NCBI GenBank assembly: GCA_046329535.1
Contig: JAXLUN010000005.1
Location: forward strand, 62,001-126,000
DNA length: 64,000 nucleotides
Direction: 5' to 3'
Origin: Bog-950 sp046329535
GTDB lineage: Bacteria; Bacteroidota; Bacteroidia; Chitinophagales; LD1
Below the pieces are notes generated by a model. It was not told the DNA's origin and ran no database searches. It was given only the letters and a program-made list of their open reading frames with translations. Positions 37,582 to 46,398 of this stretch are shown piece by piece (the first letter of the stretch is position 1; every line of letters begins with the position of its first letter). Made by a program: the position numbers and the translations under genes.

Positions 37582-37656
37582 AACGATTTTTTATACCTGC
37601 AAATATGAAAAATAGATAGTGCCGAAAGGTTGTCATATCCGGTTATATGAAACTGC

Positions 37657-38493
37657 TTATTGCAATTTGACTAAGGTCAGTTCCAATTGCAGATAGCCCA
37701 TGGCGTTGGTATTTACACCGCTGGTGCCAAATGAACCAATACGAACAGCCGGTCTTAGCACCTGTCCGGCATATAGTGGCAGGGTGGTAATTCGGGCTGA
37801 CTGACGGGGGGTAAGATTATATCCCGAAAAATCGGCATCATCCTTTTTGTAATCATGCAGCGGGGCATAGTTCAGATAGTTTGCATCGGCAAATATTTTT
37901 AAGGTAACGGCATTATCGCCATAAGGTACGGTCACGCTGTTATAAGTTATACCATAACCTTCGGCATCGATGATAATTAAATAGGTGCCCGTTTCGGCCA
38001 CTACCAGCGAGTCGTTGGCAAATACATCGGTATCTCTGGTAGTAGTGGTGAAATTGTAGGAATTGAGGGTTTGGTGCCCAATGCCATCGAGCGTTTTTTT
38101 AGCCACCATGGCATAGGGTACCGTAACCAGTTGGGTGGTGCCCATATCGGTATAAGTGCCGCTGAAATTGATATCGGTTTCCAGCTTCAGCAGTTTGGCC
38201 GAGCCACCGCCCCAGTTGATGGTATCAAACTGACCGGTTACCGGTGCGCCTTCGCCAATCAGAGCCGTTATCAATCCAAACTGATTGGTGGTTAAGTTGA
38301 GATGTTCTTCGGCATATATCACATTGGGGCCTTCCAATATGGAGAACTTTATTTTTACCGGGGTGTTGGCCACTATCACTCCGGCTGCATTGCGCACCAC
38401 GCACTGGTAGTTTATTTTTTCGGGTACACCGGCCCGGCTTAATCCATGAAATAAAAGAAACAAAATAGTGAAGTAGTAAGATGCCGTTTTCAT
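37657..38493 (-). CDS. Secreted NYQ-type Bacteroidota surface protein with C1q/TNF-like C-domain
   Basis: 278 residues with a signal peptide (ends near LSRAGVPEK). The N-terminal half, KINYQCVVRNAAGVIVANTPV to MGTTQLVTVPYAMVA, is a domain seen in many Bacteroidota secreted proteins, often in front of tail-fibre- or C1q-like domains. The C-terminal half (TGTYLIIIDAEGYGI, YLQLELTLVKLQ) looks like a jelly-roll of this sort. No T9SS tail is present. A paralogue of the N-terminal domain lies at 43094-43840. Function unknown; surface or extracellular location is inferred. Confidence 0.6.
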   Translation of the reverse strand: MKTASYYFTILFLLFHGLSRAGVPEKINYQCVVRNAAGVIVANTPVKIKFSILEGPNVIYAEEHLNLTTNQFGLITALIGEGAPVTGQFDTINWGGGSAKLLKLETDINFSGTYTDMGTTQLVTVPYAMVAKKTLDGIGHQTLNSYNFTTTTRDTDVFANDSLVVAETGTYLIIIDAEGYGITYNSVTVPYGDNAVTLKIFADANYLNYAPLHDYKKDDADFSGYNLTPRQSARITTLPLYAGQVLRPAVRIGSFGTSGVNTNAMGYLQLELTLVKLQ

Positions 38494-38578
38494 AGCCTTG
38501 TATTTGGAGTAAATATAAAGGCTAAATTTTTGAATAACACAACCACCTGCTACACCGGCTCACCATGTCTAAAGAGCC

Positions 38579-38770
38579 TTACTTCAGGTTGCAGGAATAG
38601 GCATCACCGTTGTTATCGGTTAACGTGCCTCCGGCTTTTAATACATCATATTCCGTGCTGCCTTTGCAGTAGCTTTGGGTAGAAGCAGATGTTTTACAAT
38701 CATAACACTTGTTGCACGACATAACCGTAGTCAGCAAACAAAACAGGATAGCAGACAGCATAACTTTCAT
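38579..38770 (-). CDS. Small cysteine-rich lipoprotein
   Basis: Only 63 residues, with a lipoprotein signal ending LLTTVMSC (Cys19). Four further Cys follow at 22, 25, 35 and 60, the first as CNKCYDC. The mature chain of 45 residues could be held by two disulfides or bind a metal. No family was recognised. It is a plausible real gene because the signal peptide and lipobox are well formed. Confidence 0.6.
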   Translation of the reverse strand: MKVMLSAILFCLLTTVMSCNKCYDCKTSASTQSYCKGSTEYDVLKAGGTLTDNNGDAYSCNLK

Positions 38771-39042
38771 AAAATATTTTTGACTAAACGCAGGGTGTTG
38801 AAATTATTGTATGATTTGAAAGCCCGGCACAGTCACTCTCTACAACTTCTTAATCAATTGCAGCAGTTTGTTTATCTCTTCCTATATAGCTCGGTGGTAT
38901 TGTCCGGTCTGCTGTGCAGGTGATGGATAATTAGATTCAGGAATGCCTTTGACAGCAGTAACATAGGCGGAGTCTAATGTGAACGGGGCTAAAAAGTATC
39001 CGGAAGGGCATCTTAATACATTAAGAGAGAGAAAAAACATTC

Positions 39043-39324
39043 GCGAGCTCGTTCAGGGCTTTGGCGAGTTCGCTGAAGGGGTTAGCGAACTCGTTCAGGT
39101 CTTTTGCAAGCTCGCTCAAGAGCTTAGTGAACTCACACAAGTTTTGAGCGAACTCTTTCAACTGTTTAGCGAGCTTATTAGAGGATTTAGTGAAGTCGCT
39201 CAGGGCTTTGGCGAGCTCGTTATGGAAGTTAGCGAACTCGTTTAGGTCTTTGGCAAGCTCGCTGAAGTCTTTAGCGAACTCTTTCGGCCCTATGACGAAT
39301 TCGCTAAGCACTTTTTCGAACTCG
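39043..39324. repeat. Intergenic 21-bp tandem array 2 (13.4 units)
   Basis: Thirteen contiguous 21-bp units start at 39043 and recur in exact register to 39315, with a nine-base partial unit to 39324. The unit core is GCGAACTCGTTCAGG with a variable end. Frames on both strands stay open and encode seven-residue repeats (minus strand ELAKDLNEFA type; plus strand SELVQVF type). The 579-bp gap 38771-39349 holds this array plus 272 bp of unremarkable sequence. Confidence 0.92.
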
Positions 39325-39349
39325 ATTTAAAGTTTCCACTCCGATACTA

Positions 39350-39859
39350 TCACTTCACCTGAAGCGATTCCACCCAACCCTTTATCTTTTCGGGCAGCGG
39401 GGGCGATTGGCGCAAAACACCCAATTCTTGAAATACTTCGGTGGGTTTCAAGTGACCTTTGGGGCTGCGCACCAGACCTTCGATATACGTGTGGGCACAA
39501 ACCTGCCCTTTTACATAAAACACATGTTCCAGATAAAAGCGATGCTCGTTCCAGTGCAGCAGTCGGGTTTGCAAAGTAACGCGGTCAAAAGCCTTCACCG
39601 ATTTTTTGTAGGTAATAGTTTCGGCCGTGGTTACAGGCACCCAGGCTTTTTTGAGCGCTACATTTTTAAACTCGGAGTTGAACAGAAAATTCCATCGGGC
39701 CAAACCCATATACAGCGCATAGGTTTGGGTAAACAGACGAGTGTAGTCGGTGTCAATCAGCGGCAGGGCTGTAAAGTGTAGTTCAAAATCATCGAGCAAG
39801 CCTTTGGGTTTGCTCAGCAGGCTTTTGATAATAACATAAAGAAAGCGGAGGCGATACAT
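39350..39859 (-). CDS. THEM6-like thioesterase-fold protein (4HBT_2)
   Basis: A 169-residue hot-dog-fold protein. The start MYRLRFLYVIIKSLLSKPKG and the later ALYMGLARWNFLF, TTAETITYKKSVKAFDRVTLQTRLL (two parts) and HRFYLEHVFYVKGQVCAHTYIEG match THEM6-like acyl thioesterases. The usual catalytic Asp of the DxxxHxNN loop is not evident: the loop here is PLIDTDYTRLFTQ. The N-terminal hydrophobic stretch may hold it at the membrane. Substrate unknown. Confidence 0.7.
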   Translation of the reverse strand: MYRLRFLYVIIKSLLSKPKGLLDDFELHFTALPLIDTDYTRLFTQTYALYMGLARWNFLFNSEFKNVALKKAWVPVTTAETITYKKSVKAFDRVTLQTRLLHWNEHRFYLEHVFYVKGQVCAHTYIEGLVRSPKGHLKPTEVFQELGVLRQSPPLPEKIKGWVESLQVK

Positions 39860-40194
39860 GAGTCTTAGGTTTGGTCTGTGCTAGTATAGTAAAAACAAAC
39901 GGCACCAAAGGCTGATGTGTGATGGAAGGAATTTTTAGTACCTTAAAGTAGTTTGGCTTTAATGAGGGTAGAAGGGTGGGAGTGTTTCAATTTACCGGGT
40001 GTTGACCAATACCGGACATTATGTTTATGGCCCCCAAAACGTATACGAACAAACCATTACCCAAGCTATTACCCAATGGATGTATACCTATCTGTGGTAG
40101 ACAGCACGTTTATACTGGATATTTGTAGCGGGAGGCTTACCATTGGAGATGATAGATTAGTCCTCGCTATGTCTCCGCTTCGGGACCCTACGGA
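39860..40194. other. 335-bp stretch without a convincing gene
   Basis: Several short frames are open, including one of 82 codons on the plus strand (39953-40201), but none has a signal, domain or start context that supports a gene. The region leads into the dispersed repeat at 40197. Confidence 0.5.
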
Positions 40195-40196
40195 AG

Positions 40197-40270
40197 ATTA
40201 GCGCTAACCATGCGCAAGGTCTTCGCAGAGCCGAAAGACATGCTAAGGACACCAACTCTGCGAATGGTTA
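40197..40270. repeat. Degenerate dispersed repeat with hairpin arms
   Basis: Inner arms TCGCAGAG (40223-40230) and CTCTGCGA (40256-40263) and outer arms AACCAT (40206-40211) and ATGGTT (40264-40269) are each perfect. The first 40 bases align without gaps, at roughly 70% identity, to 57791-57830. It ends one base before the stop of the leftward TPR-lipoprotein gene, so it will lie in that mRNA's 3' end. Confidence 0.5.
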
Positions 40271-40795
40271 TTATTCATGATTTGATATGTTTTCTCTAAT
40301 TCTCTTTACTGCTTCTACAGCTTTTCTGTCATTTGGGTCAACAAGTAGACAAGAATCCAAATACAATTGTCCTTTATCGGTTTGATCCTCCATAATGTAG
40401 GTAATCGCTATGTTGCAATTGGCTCTTTGTTTTTTGTAAGCCATAGAAACAGCTTTTTGAAAATCGGCACGGGCATCATCTAATCTTTTATCTACAATGA
40501 ACAACTCGCCTCGCATCATATACAGCTGGCCATCCATTTTACCTCGCTTTTGCATTAAAAGTGCAATCAATGGTTTGGCAGAATCAGGTTGAAACTTATC
40601 CAAAAACATAGCAACCCTACTAACAATGGAATCTTCGGAAATATTAGTTTCTGCTATATACCCTGCCGGGAGTTTCGCTTTCTCTTCACAACCAAGAAGG
40701 AAACAAACTGCAAAAAATAAACATATCCCCCACAAATTCAGCGTTATGTTTTTCTGATTACAACTATTCGTTTTCTTAGTGGTCAGGGTATTCAT
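40271..40795 (-). CDS. TPR-like lipoprotein
   Basis: 174 residues from the ATG at 40795 (a TTG lies directly before it). The signal ends FAVCFLLGC, a clear lipobox. The mature part has about two TPR-like helix pairs (QLYMMRGELFIVDKRLDDARADFQKAV, read as two parts, and CNIAITYIMEDQTDKGQLYLDSCL). It starts 15 bp after the fadJ stop and so is probably co-transcribed with fadJ. A role in holding or counting periplasmic partners is only a guess. Confidence 0.7.
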   Translation of the reverse strand: MNTLTTKKTNSCNQKNITLNLWGICLFFAVCFLLGCEEKAKLPAGYIAETNISEDSIVSRVAMFLDKFQPDSAKPLIALLMQKRGKMDGQLYMMRGELFIVDKRLDDARADFQKAVSMAYKKQRANCNIAITYIMEDQTDKGQLYLDSCLLVDPNDRKAVEAVKRIRENISNHE

Positions 40796-40810
40796 CAACC
40801 GATATGATTT

Positions 40811-42940
40811 TTAACTCTGATGAAACTTCTTCCCCTCCTTCGCATAGTCTCTCAATATCTGAGCGGCTTTAAAGCGGGCACCGTATTTAGCGGCCAGGTC
40901 ATCCATCAGGGCTAATACTTTATCAGCTCCCTTGGTATCGAGATAACGGAAAGGCCCGCCTGTAAAAGGAGGGAAGCCCAAACCAAATATAGCTCCTACA
41001 TCGCCATCGGTCGGGTTTTCAATAATGTTTTCCTGCAAGCAATACAAACACTCATTCACGAACATCATGCCCATGCGGTTTTGTATGGTTTCAATGGTAA
41101 ACTCTTTGCGGGTTGGGTTGCCAAAGTATTTGTAGATGTCTTCGTTAATGCCACGCTTCTTGCCTTTTTCATCGTATTTGTAAAAGCCGCGCTGGTTCTT
41201 TTTACCGTGGTAACCATCGGCAAACATTTTCACAATGGCATCATTGGTGCGGTGGCCTTCGCGTTGTTTGGCCATTTCGGCCAGCTCGCCTTTCATCACA
41301 TGGGCACCTACATCAATGCCTACTTCATCTTGTAGGGTCACCGGCCCAACGGGGAACCCCCAAAGCTTCATGGCGGTGTCTATCATGGAGGCCTCACAGC
41401 CTTCTTCAAGCAATAGGAAACATTCGTTCATGTATGGGGCCAATATGCGCGTGGTATAAAAGCCGGGGCCATCGTTCACCACTATCACCGTTTTGCCTTG
41501 GCGTATACCCAGTTCAAAACAGGTAGCTGTTACCCAGTCGGCAGTTTTAGGGGTCTTGATAATTTCCAGTAAAGGCATTTTTGGCACCGGGCTGAAGTAA
41601 TGCATACCAATTACATTCTCGGGGCGCAAAGCTTTTTCGGCTATGTGCGAAATTTGTAAAGCCGAGGTGTTGCTGGCAAAAATAGTATCGGGGCGGGAGG
41701 CCGCTTCGCAGTCGGCCACAATGCGTTGTTTCAATTTGATTTCTTCAAACACAGCCTCTACAATAATATCTACCTTTTTAAAGCCGCTGTAATCCAGTGT
41801 GCCCTGTACGCGGTTCATAATTACATCTACCTCGGGCGCGCTCATGGTTTTGCGCTTAATCTTCTTGGCGTAGTCTTTATAAATAGTCTGCTTGGCCTGA
41901 GCAATGGTTTCTTCTTTAATATCCTTCAGCAACACATTAATGCCGTCTGCTGCGCTTACCTGTGCAATACCCGCACCCATAAAGCCCGCACCTACCATAG
42001 CAATGTTATCGGTTGATTTAATCAAGTCGGCTGCATACGGGTTCTTCTTCTTCTCGGTCATGTTAAAGAAAATACGAATCAGTTGACGACTTTCGTTGGT
42101 AAGAATCAGTTCTTCAAACTTGGTAGCTTCGGCATCCAGTCCGGCTTTCATACCGTTTTCCATACCCGCCTCTACACACTCAAGAATACGTAGTGGTGCC
42201 GGGTAGTTACCCTGCGTTTGTTTCATCACCATCTCTTTAGCCTTGCGGTAAATAACACCGCGGGTGAGGGAATTGCTTTCCAGCAGTTTCTCCATGAATT
42301 CACGTTTGTCTTCGCGCACCAGAGGTTTTTTAGCCAGTTGCAGGGCAAAATCCATGGCAGCATTCAACAAACTTTCTTTGGTAGTTACTTTATCTACCAA
42401 ACCAATTTTTTTGGCTTTGCCTGCATAAATTTTTTTGCCTGTAAGCATCATGTCTAATGCTTTTTGAATGCCAATTAAGCGAGGTAGCCGCTGAGTACCA
42501 CCACCACCGGGCAGCAGCCCTAACATTACTTCAGGTAAAGCTAAATGGGTAGCTTTGTCATCACTGGCAATACGACCATGACAGGCCAGAGCTATTTCGG
42601 TTCCCGCCCCTAAGCAGGCACCGTTAATGGCAGCCACTACAGGCTTAGAGCTTTTTTCCAAACGTGATAAAGATTCATGTCCGTTACGGGTAAACTGTAT
42701 AAAGTCACCTTTCTGTTTTACGTTGCCGAACATATCGATGTCGGCACCGGCAATCCAGTCTTTCTTTTTGCTGATAATAACCGCAGCCTTTACATCCTTA
42801 TCGGCCTCCAGTGTTTGAAACAGTTGGTCTATTTCTTCTACAAAGGCTAAGGATACTTTATTGATTTTTTCATTCGGCTGGTCGAGCCAAACAATGGCTA
42901 CTCCGTTCTCTCTTTTTTCAATAGTGGCAATTTGTGACAT
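40811..42940 (-). CDS. fadJ: Bifunctional enoyl-CoA hydratase / 3-hydroxyacyl-CoA dehydrogenase
   Basis: A 709-residue two-domain beta-oxidation enzyme. Residues ~1-190 are a crotonase-fold hydratase (AAINGACLGAGTEIALACHGR, in two parts, and LPEVMLGLLPGGGGTQRL with the oxyanion and catalytic Glu region). Residues ~310-500 are an NAD-binding Rossmann domain (MVGAGFMGAGIAQVSA) with FASNTSALQI and GMHYFSPVPKMPLLEII, including the catalytic His. Residues ~500-709 are the dehydrogenase C-domains. No thiolase is next to it, so the matching FadA/FadI must be elsewhere; fadJ rather than fadB is a judgement. Confidence 0.92.
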   Translation of the reverse strand: MSQIATIEKRENGVAIVWLDQPNEKINKVSLAFVEEIDQLFQTLEADKDVKAAVIISKKKDWIAGADIDMFGNVKQKGDFIQFTRNGHESLSRLEKSSKPVVAAINGACLGAGTEIALACHGRIASDDKATHLALPEVMLGLLPGGGGTQRLPRLIGIQKALDMMLTGKKIYAGKAKKIGLVDKVTTKESLLNAAMDFALQLAKKPLVREDKREFMEKLLESNSLTRGVIYRKAKEMVMKQTQGNYPAPLRILECVEAGMENGMKAGLDAEATKFEELILTNESRQLIRIFFNMTEKKKNPYAADLIKSTDNIAMVGAGFMGAGIAQVSAADGINVLLKDIKEETIAQAKQTIYKDYAKKIKRKTMSAPEVDVIMNRVQGTLDYSGFKKVDIIVEAVFEEIKLKQRIVADCEAASRPDTIFASNTSALQISHIAEKALRPENVIGMHYFSPVPKMPLLEIIKTPKTADWVTATCFELGIRQGKTVIVVNDGPGFYTTRILAPYMNECFLLLEEGCEASMIDTAMKLWGFPVGPVTLQDEVGIDVGAHVMKGELAEMAKQREGHRTNDAIVKMFADGYHGKKNQRGFYKYDEKGKKRGINEDIYKYFGNPTRKEFTIETIQNRMGMMFVNECLYCLQENIIENPTDGDVGAIFGLGFPPFTGGPFRYLDTKGADKVLALMDDLAAKYGARFKAAQILRDYAKEGKKFHQS

Positions 42941-43093
42941 ATGCTGGTATTTAAATTTAAGGCGGTGAAGATAGCAAGTTGGTGGGGTATTTTATTTTCC
43001 TTTATTTTCAGTTTATAACCAAAATGGAAAACCTCCGTATAATCAGTATTTAATCTAAATCAACCAAGTCAACATCTTTAAACCTAAACTTTT

Positions 43094-43840
43094 ATGATGA
43101 TTCAAAAAGTGATTTTTCCCTCCCGCTTACTAGCTTTTCTGCTGGTATTTCTTTTTTGTATGAACGCTATGGCCGGAGCTCCGCAGGGGATTAATTACCA
43201 GGCGGTGGTACGTAACAGCAGCGGTAATATTGTACCTAATCAGGCAGTGAATGTTCGTCTAACGATTCATTCGGACAGTATAAACGGTCCCATGGTTTAT
43301 CGCGAATCTGATTCGGTGATTACTACTCCTCAGGGAATTTTTACCGTGGTTATTGGCGGAGGAGGCATTGTTTCGGGTAGTTTCAGCAATATTAAATGGG
43401 GACAAAAAACACATTACCTCCAGGTAGAGGCAGATATTACCGGAGGATTCAATTTTACCGATATGGGAACATCTCAGTTAGTTAGTGTTCCTTATGCAAT
43501 GTATGCTGAAACAGCAGGTTCTGTTGCATTAGCAGAAAATACTTTCCACCCGGTTACAGGAAATGATAGTATTGTAGTGGGTACAACCAGTAATGTGGTG
43601 GTGCCATCAACCGTAACCCCTTCCAGTGCGGTGATGAAACTAAGCCCGGGTAATTTCCTGGGGCAAATTCTTTATTTACAGGGATTGGCATCTGCTTCTA
43701 ACGGGGTACGGTTTGAGAATTCTGCCAACATCAATATTGGTAATTCAGGAAGCCCTGTAGACCTGACCAATGGTGCCGTACTGGTACTGATGTGGAACGG
43801 AACTCAATGGCTGCGGGTCTCTTACAGTCAGAATAACTAA
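43094..43840 (+). CDS. Secreted NYQ-type Bacteroidota surface protein
   Basis: 248 residues with signal peptide (to AMAGAPQG). The N-terminal domain GINYQAVVRNSSGNIVPNQAV to MGTSQLVSVPYAMYAETAG is the same as in the protein at 37657-38493. The C-terminal ~90 residues differ from that paralogue and look beta-rich (VLVLMWNGTQWLRVSYSQ), as in tail-fibre-like distal domains. Function unknown. It is 38 bp upstream of the histidine kinase and likely co-transcribed. Confidence 0.6.
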   Translation: MMIQKVIFPSRLLAFLLVFLFCMNAMAGAPQGINYQAVVRNSSGNIVPNQAVNVRLTIHSDSINGPMVYRESDSVITTPQGIFTVVIGGGGIVSGSFSNIKWGQKTHYLQVEADITGGFNFTDMGTSQLVSVPYAMYAETAGSVALAENTFHPVTGNDSIVVGTTSNVVVPSTVTPSSAVMKLSPGNFLGQILYLQGLASASNGVRFENSANINIGNSGSPVDLTNGAVLVLMWNGTQWLRVSYSQNN

Positions 43841-43878
43841 GGGCTGAATCTTCTATTATCAGCCTCTTTTCATAAAGT

Positions 43879-45681
43879 ATGCAACGCATCACAGCCGAAC
43901 AAATCAGAGAGTTTGATCAACTGGTAATTGATACCGAGCGGTTATGTGATCGCAGAAATTCGAAGGCCTCTGAAACTATTATCAAGGCTAAAGAAATTGC
44001 CGAGCAAACCGAGGATACTCGTCAATTGATTTTGGTGGAGTATCTGCAGGCATACTACGATTGTTTTATTGAAAATAATTACGACCGCTCTATCCGCCAT
44101 TTGAATGCTGCAGTCAATTCGATGAACAGTGAGGATTATGCTGCTGTCGGATACAAACTGTTGATGACTCTGGGTAATTCGTATCAACTGAAAGGTGATT
44201 TGTTTTCCTCTCAGGATAGTTATCTGAAAGGACTCAAGTGTCTGGAAACAAAAGCGGCTTTGAATCCCAGTGAGGAGACTTTTCTGGCTTCGTTCTATTA
44301 TAACTTGTCGGTCTTGCTCAGCTCTTCTGAACTGAATATTGAAACGGAAGAATATCTGGAGAAAGCTATTGCCATTTATAAAAAACAGGACAAGAAATTC
44401 CCGCTTTCAAATTGCTATGTGGCATATGCCCAGTTGTTTGAACGTAAAAGTGATTTTCCGCGCGCGGTAGAATATCTGAATGCCGCTCTGTTGCTGGTTC
44501 AGGAAAGTAATGAACCCTACAGTATTGCTCTTTCAAAAGCAAATCTTGGACTATTGCTGGTTAAAACAGGTGAAACTGAAAAGTCTTTTGCTTATCTGAA
44601 CAGCGCCTTGAGTTTTTTTGAATCAAACGGCATGTTGTTTGAATTTGGTATGGTGAAATTTGAGTTGGGGCAGGCTTATTTTTTCATTCACCGAAGTGAG
44701 AGGAGTCTTGAAAATATCAGCGAGGCAGAAGCTATCATGCTTCGTCTGGATAATAAGAAAGAACTATCTGAAATATACAAGTATAAATCGCGGGTGCTTG
44801 CCGCCATGGGTAACCACATGAAGGCTTATGAGTATCAGGAGAAATATATTGAATGCCTTAAATTCTTTTTTGATAATGAAAAGACTAATGCATTAACCCG
44901 TACCAAGAATGAGTTTGAGACAGAATTGAAAGAAAAAGAATCGCAACTGCTTCGCGAAAAGAATGAAGAGATACAGCAGTACGTGCAGAAACTAGAAGTA
45001 TCTAACAATGAGTTAAAACAGTTTGCCCATGTGGCTTCGCATGACCTTCGAGAGCCTTTACGAATGATTACTGCTTATATAAATCTCTTAGGCAAAAGCA
45101 TGAGTGAGCGTATTAATGAACAGGAATCTGAATTTTTTGGATTTGTGCAGGATGGTGCTAAACGCATGGATCAACTAATTCAGGATCTTCTTCGGTTAGC
45201 TAAAGTGGATGCCAATCCGATTATCGCTAAACTTAAACTTAGCAATTTGATTGAAGAGATTAAGCTGAATTTGGAAGCCCTGATTAACGAAAAAAGTGCA
45301 GTAATTAAACTAGATACTCTGCCTGTAATTATGGCTGACCGCTCACAAATGCTTCAGTTGTTTCAAAACCTGATAGCTAACGGTATTAAGTATAATAAAA
45401 GCGAAGTGCCTCTAATTCATATATCTTCTACCCGAAGAAAGAATACGGTGGAAATTACTGTAACCGATAACGGGATAGGTATACCGCGCCATTTACGGGA
45501 GGAGGCATTTCAGATTTTCCGCAGGCTTCATAAACAAAGTGACACCAGCGGGTCTGGAATAGGGCTGGCCATCTGCAAAAAAATTGTAGAGTCTATGGGA
45601 GGGAAAATAAAGATAGAAGATGCCGAGGATAGTGGTACAATATTCCGCATTATACTACCAGCTGATTTAGTTCAGGCATAA
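43879..45681 (+). CDS. Cytoplasmic TPR-containing sensor histidine kinase
   Basis: 600 residues and no membrane span. Residues ~1-330 are a TPR solenoid (for example LYQL/YYNLSVLLSS/ANLGLLLVKTGETEKSF-type helices). Residues ~335-385 are a coiled coil. The HisKA domain has HVASHDLREPLRMI with the phosphorylated His388. The ATPase domain has NLIANGIKYNKS, TDNGIGIP and GSGIGLAICKKI, all complete, so the enzyme should be active. Its signal is probably read through protein contacts by the TPRs. No response regulator is nearby, so its partner is elsewhere. Confidence 0.92.
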   Translation: MQRITAEQIREFDQLVIDTERLCDRRNSKASETIIKAKEIAEQTEDTRQLILVEYLQAYYDCFIENNYDRSIRHLNAAVNSMNSEDYAAVGYKLLMTLGNSYQLKGDLFSSQDSYLKGLKCLETKAALNPSEETFLASFYYNLSVLLSSSELNIETEEYLEKAIAIYKKQDKKFPLSNCYVAYAQLFERKSDFPRAVEYLNAALLLVQESNEPYSIALSKANLGLLLVKTGETEKSFAYLNSALSFFESNGMLFEFGMVKFELGQAYFFIHRSERSLENISEAEAIMLRLDNKKELSEIYKYKSRVLAAMGNHMKAYEYQEKYIECLKFFFDNEKTNALTRTKNEFETELKEKESQLLREKNEEIQQYVQKLEVSNNELKQFAHVASHDLREPLRMITAYINLLGKSMSERINEQESEFFGFVQDGAKRMDQLIQDLLRLAKVDANPIIAKLKLSNLIEEIKLNLEALINEKSAVIKLDTLPVIMADRSQMLQLFQNLIANGIKYNKSEVPLIHISSTRRKNTVEITVTDNGIGIPRHLREEAFQIFRRLHKQSDTSGSGIGLAICKKIVESMGGKIKIEDAEDSGTIFRIILPADLVQA

Positions 45682-45706
45682 AAAAAGCGCAGAGTTACCT
45701 CTGCGC
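45680..45706 (-). terminator. Terminator of the leftward outer-membrane protein pair
   Basis: Arms GCGCAGAG (45687-45694) and CTCTGCGC (45699-45706) with a four-base loop are followed on the minus strand by seven T. It closes the transcript of the two genes at 45730-47066. On the plus strand the hairpin sits right after the kinase stop, without a T-run. Confidence 0.8.
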
Positions 45707-45729
45707 CTGTATGGAGAAATCAAGTTGTC

Positions 45730-46398
45730 CTAACTTTTTTGCTTTCCCCAGGTGTCTCTCACTTTGGGTTTCCATAAACGCAGGTTCCAACCCATGCCGC
45801 CCATAAACTTCATTTCATCTAAACGCTGGGAAGTTGGCATAGTGCTGAACATCTGTCCGGCAACACCTTGAACTTTCACGAAAAAGTGAAGGAATGAACA
45901 CACATAGAAGTTGCAGCCAATCTGCGCGGATATGAGCGGAGCCAGGGTAAATGGTGTTTTCTTCAATTCATCGCCATTTCGGTAAGCGGCTCTTACCAAA
46001 CCAACTCCCGGTGTTAAACCAATATAAGGGTCCCAACGTTGAGGTTTTAAGAAGTGGTAGTTTGCTCCTGCAAACAAAGCATGGTTTGCTTTTAGGCCGT
46101 CTTCATTTTTTCGGTTTGTGAGAAACGAAACACATAAAGCTCCCGTGTAAGCAAAACGGTCATCAAAGAACAACTCCATTTCACCATTCACATAAGCGGA
46201 AACAGCTTTTTGCGAAAAGAGGTAGCCGCCTCCCAGATTTCCCTGTGTTCTCACACATCCCTTTCTCACTTCCCAAATACGTTGGGCAAAAATCTGCTGA
46301 CTTACAGAAGCAGACAAAACAATAAAAAGGAAAATGATTTTGATGCGGCAGATGCCTTCTGCGCAAGGCAGGCATCCTTTTATTTTTTGCGGTTCCAT
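45730..46398 (-). CDS. Outer-membrane beta-barrel-like protein
   Basis: 222 residues; a hydrophobic signal stretch at ~18-38 (IIFLFIVLSASVSQQIFAQ) and beta-strand alternation to the C-terminus (YTGALCVSFLT, ALFAGANYHFL, YIGLTPGVGLV). The small barrel style is the opacity/OmpW-like one used for many Bacteroidota outer-membrane proteins, without a specific family. The start lies 19 bp inside the end of the upstream gene, so the two are translationally linked. Confidence 0.6.
   Translation of the reverse strand: MEPQKIKGCLPCAEGICRIKIIFLFIVLSASVSQQIFAQRIWEVRKGCVRTQGNLGGGYLFSQKAVSAYVNGEMELFFDDRFAYTGALCVSFLTNRKNEDGLKANHALFAGANYHFLKPQRWDPYIGLTPGVGLVRAAYRNGDELKKTPFTLAPLISAQIGCNFYVCSFLHFFVKVQGVAGQMFSTMPTSQRLDEMKFMGGMGWNLRLWKPKVRDTWGKQKS

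Noticed and set aside
39021..39311. Minus-strand frame of 96 codons and plus-strand frame of 88 codons over array 2
   Set aside because: Both are by-products of a 21-bp repeat, which keeps any stop-free frame open. No signal, domain or start context supports either, so it is listed as a repeat.
39043..39324. CRISPR array
   Set aside because: Units are contiguous with no spacers of unique sequence, and no cas gene is in the window. The same applies to arrays 1 and 3.
39953..40201. Plus-strand frame of 82 codons
   Set aside because: No hydrophobic signal, domain or neighbour logic, and its end runs into the dispersed repeat.
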